From Afipia birgiae 34632 (GTDB taxonomy: Bacteria; Pseudomonadota; Alphaproteobacteria; Rhizobiales; Xanthobacteraceae), in contig NZ_HG326652.1 in the NCBI RefSeq assembly GCF_000308295.2, positions 139,518 through 203,517 of the forward strand: a stretch of 64,000 nucleotides of DNA, written 5' to 3'. Below, piece after piece: positions 33,835-42,042 of this stretch. Under the pieces are notes generated by a model. That model saw nothing but the letters and a program-made list of their open reading frames with translations, searched no databases and was not told the DNA's origin. The translations under genes and the position numbers were made by a program. The stretch's first letter is position 1, and every line of letters begins with the position of its first letter.

Positions 33835-34458
33835 ATGGAAACGCTTGTTTCAATTCTGCCGCTGGGCATTTTGTTCGACGCAATTCATGCCATGACGCCC
33901 GGCCACGGCAAGACGATCTTGGCGTCCTATCTCGTCGGATCGCGTCTTGAGAAGCTGCGTGGAATGGCTGTAGCGGGCGTTCTTGCCCTGACGCATGTCG
34001 CTTCCGCTGTCGTTATCGCCTTGGCTGCGGCGCCTTTGATCACGCGCACGCTGGGTGGCGCGGGCGGCGCGCCCCTTCTCGAAGACGTCAGCCGAGGAAT
34101 TCTCGTGATGCTCGGTGCCTGGCTGCTCTATCGGGCAATGCGAGGCGCGCATCGCCATTCTTCCGGCGAAGGGGTGTTTGTCGGGTTTATCGCCGGTCTC
34201 GTTCCGTGTCCGCTGACCCTCTTCGTCATGTTCTTCGCGATCACCTGTGGGGTTACTGAAGCGGGGCTGACATTTTCCCTCGCGATGATGCTCGACGTAG
34301 CCTCGACGCTAATAGCGGTTGCCGTATTGGCGATATTCGCCCGCGATCGGCTCATGAGCGTTCTGTCCCGGCATGGAACATCCATAGAGCGCCTGACGCG
34401 TGGGCTCGATAGCGGGCTATTATTAATATTTCTGGGATTTCGCGAATTGTTCGCATGA
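33835..34458 (+). CDS. NicO/RcnA-like nickel-cobalt exporter
   Basis: 207 residues with six hydrophobic helices. Helix 1 carries the family signature DAIHAMTPGHGKT (His18), and a second conserved block is AGLVPCPLTLFVMF. NicO-family proteins export Ni(II) or Co(II). The usual His-rich cytoplasmic loop is short here (RGAHRHSSGEG). It starts 3 bp after the NreB-like gene. Confidence 0.85.
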   Translation: METLVSILPLGILFDAIHAMTPGHGKTILASYLVGSRLEKLRGMAVAGVLALTHVASAVVIALAAAPLITRTLGGAGGAPLLEDVSRGILVMLGAWLLYRAMRGAHRHSSGEGVFVGFIAGLVPCPLTLFVMFFAITCGVTEAGLTFSLAMMLDVASTLIAVAVLAIFARDRLMSVLSRHGTSIERLTRGLDSGLLLIFLGFRELFA

Positions 34459-34527
34459 AGCATGCGCCCGGGCTTTCCACCGCTGCGGGCGGTTGTTCGT
34501 TTCCCATCGAGCAGATATAAGGGGCGC

Positions 34528-34926
34528 ATGGTTGCTTGCGCAAAGATAGCCCGGCTGGCGTATTTTCGGTCGCGTGTTCTGGCCGTACTGTGCGTTGCGC
34601 TGACTTTATCGCTCGGTGCCAGCAAAGTTATCGCTGCAAGCGAAAGTACTCATCACGAACTGGAAATCACGCAAGCCGGGTCGACCGCTGCGATCGTCTA
34701 TTGCTCGGGCGATGATCGATCGTGCGACCTTCCCGATCATGATCATGACCACGTTGTTCCGCACCTCCATACCGCGGACACCGGCGTCATCGGTTTACCC
34801 GCGGCAGACAGCCCGATATCCATCCAGTATCGCGTTGCGGGGAGTGTGAACCTTGCGACGTCCCTGCTAGTCGAGGGGCTCAAGCAACAAGCTCCCGATC
34901 GCCCCCCAAGAACCACCTGCATCTGA
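34528..34926 (+). CDS. Small exported His-rich protein before czcBA (CzcI-like)
   Basis: 132 residues from the ATG at 34528, which has AAGGGG upstream; an earlier in-frame start at 34462 lacks one. A signal peptide (VLAVLCVALTLSLGASKVIA) is followed by a mature part with CSGDDRSCDLPDHDHDH and PHLH, and it ends APDRPPRTTC. Small exported His-rich proteins of this layout precede czc-type efflux genes and are thought to bind or sense metal in the periplasm. Confidence 0.5.
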   Translation: MVACAKIARLAYFRSRVLAVLCVALTLSLGASKVIAASESTHHELEITQAGSTAAIVYCSGDDRSCDLPDHDHDHVVPHLHTADTGVIGLPAADSPISIQYRVAGSVNLATSLLVEGLKQQAPDRPPRTTCI

Positions 34927-35043
34927 TCTCGGCCGGCGCAATTTCGCGCCACCGAACGGATTCGAGAGGGCGCGCGTCAACCGTCGGCATGTGACGCCGG
35001 CTTCGGTCGATGACCGCCGCTCCATATGCAGGAGTTAAAGGGA

Positions 35044-36210
35044 ATGTCGATACGAATGTCATTCGTCGTCATCGAGCTTATGCTGGCGCTCGCGCCGCTA
35101 CAATCGGTCCGCGCGGCGCAAGAGAGCAAGACCAGCACAAGCGGCGCCGGGGGTGGCACGATTACGCTATCCGCCGATCAAATCGCAGGAGCGAAGATCG
35201 AAGTGGCCCCGGCGGGTCCCGGCGAACTGGCGCGGACTGTCACCGTTCCGGGCAATGTGATCATGGACCCGGACCGCATCGGTCACGTTCCGTCGAAGGT
35301 CATCGGAACCGTCATCGAACTGCGAAAGCGGTTGGGCGACGCTGTACAGAAGGGTGAGATCGTAGCGTTTCTCGACAGCCGCGAGGTTGCCGACGCCAAG
35401 AGCGAATTCCTGACGGCAAGCACCAATCTTGAGCTTCAGACCACTCTCTTTGAGCGTGAGCGCACACTTTGGGAGAGAAAGATTTCCGCCGAACAGCAAT
35501 TCCTTCGCGCGGAGAATGCCTTCTCCGTCGCCAAACTTCGGCAGGATCTTGCCCGCCAGAAGCTGTCAGCACTCGACCTCGACGAGAGCGAGATCGCTGA
35601 TCTGCCGAAGCAGCCGGTCTCAAACCTTCGCCGCTACGCCCTGCGTTCGCCTATCGCCGGTCGGGTCATCGATCGCAAGGTCGATCTCGGTGCGCCTGTC
35701 GGCGGCGACCAGCAGGAAAAGGAAATCTACGTCGTCGCCGACTTCTCGTCGGTTTGGGTCGAGCTCATTGCCTCGCCGCGCGATCTTGCCATCGTTCGCG
35801 AAGGTGACGGTGTCACGATTGGTGATGGATCGACGAAGGAGAAGGCGCAGGGCCCGCTCATCTTTATTAGCCCGTCCGTGAATGCGGAAACACGGTCGGT
35901 CCGGCTGATCGCTGCATTAGAAAATCCAAAAGGCCGGTGGCGGCCGGGAGCCGCCGTGCTGGCGAATCTGCCGGTAGAGAAGCGTGCCGTTGCGATTCTC
36001 GTTCCCAGAGGTGCGCTCCAGACCGTGGACGGAAAAGCGGTCGTGTTCGAACGCACGGCGGAAGGCTTTCAGGCTCGCGCGATCGAGACCGGAACCATGA
36101 CGGAGGAAGCCGCCGAGGTCGTATCGGGCTTGCGCCCGGGCAGCGTGATTGCCGTCACGAATACGTTCGTCCTGAAGTCCGACCTCGCCAAGTCAAAGGC
36201 GGACGAGTGA
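35044..36210 (+). CDS. czcB: CzcB-type periplasmic adaptor protein
   Basis: 388 residues from the ATG at 35044. A signal anchor is followed by a barrel domain, a hairpin of about 90 residues (helical EFLTASTNLELQTTLFERER) and lipoyl-like halves (GHVPSKVIGTVIELRKRLGD, YALRSPIAGRVIDRKVDLGA). The end is a membrane-proximal domain (GALQTVDGKAVVFE). It joins the RND pump to an outer-membrane channel. No czcC-like channel gene is present here, so a channel encoded elsewhere must be used. The stop overlaps the czcA start by one base. Confidence 0.88.
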   Translation: MSIRMSFVVIELMLALAPLQSVRAAQESKTSTSGAGGGTITLSADQIAGAKIEVAPAGPGELARTVTVPGNVIMDPDRIGHVPSKVIGTVIELRKRLGDAVQKGEIVAFLDSREVADAKSEFLTASTNLELQTTLFERERTLWERKISAEQQFLRAENAFSVAKLRQDLARQKLSALDLDESEIADLPKQPVSNLRRYALRSPIAGRVIDRKVDLGAPVGGDQQEKEIYVVADFSSVWVELIASPRDLAIVREGDGVTIGDGSTKEKAQGPLIFISPSVNAETRSVRLIAALENPKGRWRPGAAVLANLPVEKRAVAILVPRGALQTVDGKAVVFERTAEGFQARAIETGTMTEEAAEVVSGLRPGSVIAVTNTFVLKSDLAKSKADE

Positions 36211-39200
36211 TGATCGAAAAAGTCCTCGCTCTATCGATTGCCAATCGTTGGCTGGTTCTGTTGCTAACTGCCGTCGCCTGCGCGTTCGGCCTATGGTCGC
36301 TGAACAAGCTCCCCATCGATGCCGTCCCTGATGTCACCAACAATCAGGTGCAGATCAATGCGATCGCACCGGCCCTCACGCCAGTGGAGATGGAAAAGCA
36401 GATCACCTTTCAGATCGAAAACATTCTGGCTGGCACCCCGACCCTGGAATACACCCGCTCGTTCTCGCGCAACGGTTTTGCGCAGATTACGGCGGTCTTC
36501 AACGACAAGACCAACATCTATTTCGCCCGCCAGCAGGTCAATGAACGTCTGCAGGAGATCAGGCAAGCGCTTCCGCCCGGAGCCGAAGTGAAGTTAGGCC
36601 CAATTTCGACTGGATTGGGCGAGGTGTATTGGTGGGCCGTCGAGTATCAGACGCCTGGCAAGGGTGCCGATATCATCGACGGCAAGCCGGGCTGGCAGAG
36701 CGATGGCAGTTATTTGACTCCGGAAGGTCAGCGTTTGCGGAGCGACTTCGAGCGTTCGGTGTATTTGCGCGTGGTTCAGGATTGGATCATTCGGCCGCAG
36801 ATGCGGAGCGTACCCAGTGTCGCCGGGGCCGACGCCATCGGCGGTTACGTCAAGCAGTATCAGATCGAGCCCGACGCATCGAAGTTGGTGGCTTACAAGA
36901 TCTCCTTCGACGACATCGTTAAAGCCGTGCAGGCAAATAACGTCAGCCGGGGCGCAAGCTTTATCGAACGTTACGGCGAGAATTACGTCGTGCGCTCAGG
37001 CGGACGGATCGAAGACATCTCCCAGATCGGTGACATCGTCGTCGCGACGCGGGGCGGGATGCCGCTGCGGGTCAAGGAGCTCGCCGACGTGACGATCGGT
37101 CGCGAATTGAGGACCGGAAGCGCAAGTCTCGACGGGCACGAGGTTGTGCTCGGCACCGCGCTCATGCTGATCGGAGGCAACAGCCGAACGGTCGCCGCCG
37201 CTGCGGCGGCCAAGATCGAACAGATCAATGCCACCCTGCCGTCGGGAATCGTCGCGAAAACCGTTCTCAATCGAACGCAATTGGTGGATGCAACGATCAG
37301 TACGGTTGCGAAGAATCTACTCGAGGGAGCGGCCCTCGTCATCATTATCCTCTTCGCATTGCTGGGTAACCTGCGTGCTGCGCTCATTACGGCGCTGGTG
37401 ATCCCGGTCTCGATGTTGCTGACCGTTTCCGGCATGCTGGAGGCGAGGATCAGTGCAAACCTGATGAGCCTTGGCGCGATCGACTTTGGCCTCATAGTCG
37501 ACGGCGCCGTGATCATCACCGAGAACTGTCTGCGGCATCTGGCCGCCCGACAGCATGGCCTCGGCCGTGAACTCAATCTGTCCGAACGTCTCGGCACCGT
37601 GAAGCTTGCGGCCACCGAGATGATCAAGCCGTCCGTCTACGGCCAGGCTGTGATCATCATCGTGTACGTTCCGCTGCTCACCTTCTCCGGCGTGGAAGGC
37701 AAGATGTTCGAGCCGATGGCGCTCACGGTCATCATCGCGCTGCTCTCGGCGTTCGTGCTTTCGCTCACCTTTGTGCCGGCCATGGTCGCGATCTTCGTGA
37801 CGGGACGCGTACAGGAAAAGCCGAACAGGTTGGTCCGGAATCTGATCGGCATGTACCGGCCGGCGCTGGCGCGTGCGCTCAGGGTGCCCGGTGTCATCGC
37901 CGGCCTTGGCGCGGCAATTTTTGCCCTGAGTGTGATGGTGTTCCTGTCGCTGGGGCAGGAGTTCAATCCGACGCTGGACGAGAAGAACATCGTGATCGAG
38001 GCGAGGCGCGCTCCGAGTTCTTCGCTGACTCAATCGCAATCCATGCAGTTGGAACTGGAGCGCGTCGTATCAAAGTTTCCGGAGGTCGCTTTTGTGTTTT
38101 CGCGCGCCGGTACTCCCGACATCGCCGCCGACCCAATGCCTCCGAACGCAGCGGACGCCTATGTCATCCTCAAACCGCAGGAGCATTGGCCCGATCCCGG
38201 CCTGTCAAAACAGCAATTGATCGAGCGCATCGATGGCGAGTTGCAAAAGCTGCCGGGCACTAATTTCAGCTTCTCTCAACCGATCCAGATGCGCTTCAAC
38301 GAGCTGATCGCGGGCGTTCGCGAGGACGTTGCGGTCAAGGTCTTTGGCGAGGAATTCGGACCGATGCTGAAGGTCGCGAATGAGGTGGCGGGCATTCTCC
38401 GGAGTATCGAGGGTGCTGCCGACGTCAGGGTCGAGGAGGCGACAGGGCTGCCGTTCCTTGAGATCAATATCGACAAGAACGAGATATCGAGGCGGGGGTT
38501 GAGTATCGCCGCTGTGCAGGACGTCGTCGGGACTGCGATCGGCGGGCGAGACGCGGGCCTGGTCTTTGAAGGCGACCGCCGTTTCCAGATCATCGTCCGT
38601 CTCGCTGACGCGGCGCGGACAGATATGGATGTAATCCGTAATCTTCCGCTGCCCTTGCCGGCGGAAGGCGGTCAGCCGTTCCGCATGACGATCCCGCTTC
38701 GGGATGTCGCATCGCTGGCGTTCACGGAGGGCCCTAATCAGGTCAGCCGGGAAAACGGCAAGCGCCGCGTGGTCGTAACCGCGAACGTACGCGGCCGGGA
38801 TATCGGCTCCCTGATTCAGGAAGCTCAGTCCCGAATTGCGCAGGAGATCAAACCGCCGCCCGGATACTGGCTGGTCTGGGGCGGCCAGTTTGAAAATCTG
38901 GCCTCGGCGCGGCAACGGCTGATGATCGTCGTGCCAATTTGTTTTTCAATGATCTTCCTGATCCTGTTCGCAGCCCTCGGGTCTGGTCGCGATGCTCTCC
39001 TCGTCTTCAGTGCTGTACCGCTCGCGCTATCGGGAGGCATCGTCGCGCTATGGCTGCGCGGCATGCCGTTTTCAGTATCCGCGGCCGTCGGCTTTATCGC
39101 TTTGTCGGGTGTTGCTGTTCTGAACGGCCTGGTGATGCTGACCTTCATCAAGCAATTGATGACGAAGGGACTTTCGTTAGGGGATGCAGTGGTCGAGGGC

Positions 39201-39413
39201 GCCATCACTCGGCTGAGGCCGGTCGTCATGACCGCCTTGGTGGCATCGGTGGGCTTCATTCCGATGGCGCTTGCAACGGGAACAGGTGCCGAAGTCCAGA
39301 AGCCGCTGGCGACAGTGGTCATCGGAGGGCTCGTCACCGCGACACTTCTCACGCTGTTTGTCTTGCCGGCGCTTTATCTTCTCTTCGGGCGAGAGACAAA
39401 CGGAAAGCCATAG
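36210..39413 (+). CDS. czcA: CzcA-type heavy-metal efflux RND pump
   Basis: 1067 residues. Twelve transmembrane helices and two large periplasmic domains. The proton-relay signature of heavy-metal RND pumps, AIDFGLIVDGAVIITEN, is intact near residue 424, and GRDIGSLI and LRPVVMTALVASVGFIPM are in the second half. It exchanges protons for Zn/Cd/Co from the periplasm or cytoplasm with CzcB. It starts within the TGATG overlap with czcB. Over its last 300 residues it aligns with the truncated copy at 27525. Confidence 0.92.
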   Translation: MIEKVLALSIANRWLVLLLTAVACAFGLWSLNKLPIDAVPDVTNNQVQINAIAPALTPVEMEKQITFQIENILAGTPTLEYTRSFSRNGFAQITAVFNDKTNIYFARQQVNERLQEIRQALPPGAEVKLGPISTGLGEVYWWAVEYQTPGKGADIIDGKPGWQSDGSYLTPEGQRLRSDFERSVYLRVVQDWIIRPQMRSVPSVAGADAIGGYVKQYQIEPDASKLVAYKISFDDIVKAVQANNVSRGASFIERYGENYVVRSGGRIEDISQIGDIVVATRGGMPLRVKELADVTIGRELRTGSASLDGHEVVLGTALMLIGGNSRTVAAAAAAKIEQINATLPSGIVAKTVLNRTQLVDATISTVAKNLLEGAALVIIILFALLGNLRAALITALVIPVSMLLTVSGMLEARISANLMSLGAIDFGLIVDGAVIITENCLRHLAARQHGLGRELNLSERLGTVKLAATEMIKPSVYGQAVIIIVYVPLLTFSGVEGKMFEPMALTVIIALLSAFVLSLTFVPAMVAIFVTGRVQEKPNRLVRNLIGMYRPALARALRVPGVIAGLGAAIFALSVMVFLSLGQEFNPTLDEKNIVIEARRAPSSSLTQSQSMQLELERVVSKFPEVAFVFSRAGTPDIAADPMPPNAADAYVILKPQEHWPDPGLSKQQLIERIDGELQKLPGTNFSFSQPIQMRFNELIAGVREDVAVKVFGEEFGPMLKVANEVAGILRSIEGAADVRVEEATGLPFLEINIDKNEISRRGLSIAAVQDVVGTAIGGRDAGLVFEGDRRFQIIVRLADAARTDMDVIRNLPLPLPAEGGQPFRMTIPLRDVASLAFTEGPNQVSRENGKRRVVVTANVRGRDIGSLIQEAQSRIAQEIKPPPGYWLVWGGQFENLASARQRLMIVVPICFSMIFLILFAALGSGRDALLVFSAVPLALSGGIVALWLRGMPFSVSAAVGFIALSGVAVLNGLVMLTFIKQLMTKGLSLGDAVVEGAITRLRPVVMTALVASVGFIPMALATGTGAEVQKPLATVVIGGLVTATLLTLFVLPALYLLFGRETNGKP

Positions 39414-39419
39414 ATCCAA

Positions 39420-39438
39420 TTCTGCGCAAAGCGCAGAA
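39420..39438 (+). terminator. Hairpin after czcA
   Basis: TTCTGCGC-AAA-GCGCAGAA begins 7 bp after the stop codon. There is no T-run, so termination is likely but not certain. I see nothing else in the stretch to 39857 except a GGTTGTGTAAAAACG motif near 39797 that may be the right end of the IS1182-type element. Confidence 0.5.
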
Positions 39439-39857
39439 GGGAAGTTCTGAAAGGCAGGTGAGTGGTGATGGTTGGGCGGCGGATGGCTGGTAGGTTGGCT
39501 CGTTAGTTGGTGGGGGCTTTTCAATATAGCGCTACCGCATCAGATGGGCGCACCGAGATCGGCTTGATTTTGGAGCGGTGGTACTAGCGATAGGAGTACG
39601 TAGCCTCTGACGCATCGGCGCCCTCGCGACGAACAGCCGCGATACATAAGCATTCGGACAGCGACGGTCGTGAAGTCAGCGACTGGTGCTGGAGACTTTG
39701 ACGTAGCGAACGGGCGGTGGATCGCTAGGAAATGGCCGATCACCGGCCAAAAGCAGACGAGGAATGGAAACGCCTCCACGTCGCATTTTGACCCAGGTTG
39801 TGTAAAAACGCGGACGCTTATGGTTGGGCAATCGCGACCTGGTCCGCGCGACGGGCC

Positions 39858-41028
39858 TCACGCGCGGATCGCTTCCATCAGTCCGCCAACGCCCAGAATG
39901 CGCATCACCCGTTTCATGTTGTAGGCCAGGACGTGCAGCGCCATTTCGGTACTTACGTGCTTGAGCGTTTTCATCTGGAAGTGCGTCGCTCCCATCCACG
40001 ACTTTATCGTGCCGAATGGATGCTCGACAGTCTGGCGGCGTACGCGCATCTTATCCGGGTTCCGATCGAGCCGCGCTTGCACGGCCTCAAGGACGGCTTC
40101 GTGGACCCATCGTGAGATCCGCCGCTCTTTACCCGTTGTGCACTGGCCCTTCAGTGCGCAGGCCTGACAGGCGGTGGTCCAATAGCGACGCAGTGTCTTG
40201 CCGTCCTCTTCATTGGTGTAGCGATAGGTTAGCTTTTCACCGGCGGGGCAAAGATAGACGTCGTCTTCGGCGACATAGACGAAGTCCTGCTTGCCGAAGC
40301 GTCCTTTGGCGTTGATGCCCGAGGTCATCGGCTTCGGCAGATAGACCGTGATGCCGGCTTCCTCGCAGGCCAGAATTTCCTCTCCGCTATAGTACCCGCG
40401 ATCGACAACAGCCTCGATGGTCTCAGAACCAATCGCTGCGCGCGCCCGCTCGGTCATGTGAGATAGTTGGCTCCGATCAGACCCAACGTTGGTCACCTCA
40501 TGGGCAACAATGAGATGATACTTGGTGTCTACGGCACTTTGCACATTGTAGCCGACCATCCCGCTGCCTCGGCCGCTTGTGGCCATCGAGCGCGCATCGG
40601 GATCGGTCAGCGAGATCTGCTGGTCCTTGGTCTGCATCATCTGGGAGTTCAGCGCGTTCAGGCGCAGTATCTCTTGGCGCAGCGTTGCAATCTTTTCGTT
40701 GAGCCGGGTGATCTTGGCCCCTGGGACCGCTTCGCCCTGGCGATCAGCGCTATCAAGCTGGGAGAGATAGCGGGCGATGCTCTCGTCAATCTGCGCCAGC
40801 CGCCGCTGCATCTTGGCTTGCGTGAAGTTCCGGTCCCGCGTGTTGACAGCTTTGAACTTGCTGCCGTCGATCGCAACGCTCGCCGCGCTGAACAGTTCAA
40901 GGCGCCGGCACAGCACCACAAACTCACGGCAGACCTTGCGTATAGCCTCACCATTGTCCTTGCGGAAATCGGCTATCGTTTTGAAGTCCGGCATCAGGCG
41001 GCCGGTGCGCCGTGCCCATTCGAGTAAA
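39858..41028 (-). pseudogene. IS1182-family transposase lacking its N-terminus
   Basis: A 378-codon frame (ATG at 40994) with upstream in-frame residues to about 41028 (LLEWARRTGRL). It has MPDFKTIADFRKDN, the first Asp (VAIDGSKFKAVN), the second (EAVVDRGYYSGEEI), and EHPFGTIKSWMG with the catalytic Glu. The Zn-like Cys box CPAGEKLTYR...CQACALKGQC is present. Full proteins are about 460-480 residues; the first 90-110 are missing, so it is probably inactive. Confidence 0.85.
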
Positions 41029-41196
41029 CCCTACGACTCTTCCAGGACAATATCGACAAGCAGACAACCTCCATTTGACGGCCCAAGGGAACGCCGTTTT
41101 GGCGTCTCATGTATTGCCTCAGGTAATCGCTGCGCTCGGCAAGTCGCGCTAAGTTTTCGTGTCATATGTAATGCGCGACGATCGCGGGAGGCTTAA

Positions 41197-42009
41197 ATGC
41201 GCGCCCCTTTCGCTCAGCATACTTTCTCGCTCCCCGGCGTGATTTTCGCGACAGCTTTATATTGTCACCCCACCTCGGCCAACGCGCAAACGTCGAGCTT
41301 CGTCGCGCCACCGCGGACAATTTCTGACATCGCCGCTATTTTGGATAACGAACGACCCAAGGTGTCGCAAATAGAAGCAACCAAGACCTTGGCCGGCGTC
41401 AATTTGCCAATTGACGTGAACGGTGTCGAGCTTGCGCGGCTCCTGTCCAGGCGCGCTATTGCCCGATGGGATCTTGGACGGTTCAAAGAAGCGGTTGCCG
41501 ATTGCGAAGAAGCCATTCGTTTGGCACGAGAGGCGTCGGCCGACCCCTATGAGCAACAGGTCCTTTTACTGCGGTTATACCAAGGTTCCGGCGTGCCGCA
41601 ACGAACGCTTGCCGTGCTCGATGACATGGTTCGGGACAATCAAACGCCCCAAAAGCGGACACGGTTAATTGCCATCTACAGGTTGCGCGTCATTAGTAGT
41701 CTTTCGCTGGGACGCATCCATGATGCGGAGACGTTTTTGCATGCCGCGGAGTCAATTCTGGCTGACGCAAAATCGAATGCGGTCCCACTACCACCGAGCG
41801 CAAATTGGGTTGTTGAAGATGCGCGAGCAAGAGTTTTAGCGGCGCGGGGCGACTATGCTTCCGCGGCGCTTTCCTTTCAAAAGGCGCAGATTTTCGTTAG
41901 TGCACTGATTCAAGGCGGCGCATCCACACCCGTTACGACCGATGCGCCCATACCTTCATGTCGGCCATCTGCATCGCAGCCGCCGTCATTTTCTGGCTTT
42001 AATCAATGA
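41197..42009 (+). CDS. N-terminal half of a secreted TPR-CHAT protein, ending at an in-frame TGA
   Basis: 270 residues; GGGAGG precedes the ATG. A signal peptide (PGVIFATALYCHPTSANAQ) is followed by helical repeats of the TPR type: ELARLLSRRAIARWDLGRFK, AVADCEEAIRLAREASADP, and further repeats. The last 30 residues are less regular. A TGA at 42007-42009 is in the same frame as the next gene, and reading through it would add VLTLAIAQESR before its first Met. This is probably one gene interrupted by a nonsense mutation, although the 3' half has its own possible start. Confidence 0.65.
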   Translation: MRAPFAQHTFSLPGVIFATALYCHPTSANAQTSSFVAPPRTISDIAAILDNERPKVSQIEATKTLAGVNLPIDVNGVELARLLSRRAIARWDLGRFKEAVADCEEAIRLAREASADPYEQQVLLLRLYQGSGVPQRTLAVLDDMVRDNQTPQKRTRLIAIYRLRVISSLSLGRIHDAETFLHAAESILADAKSNAVPLPPSANWVVEDARARVLAARGDYASAALSFQKAQIFVSALIQGGASTPVTTDAPIPSCRPSASQPPSFSGFNQ

Positions 42010-42042
42010 GTCCTGACCCTAGCTATTGCTCAAGAAAGCCGG

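Noticed and set aside
37317..38039. 240-codon minus-strand frame inside czcA
   Set aside because: It is the His/Arg/Asp-rich antisense reading of a well-supported gene.
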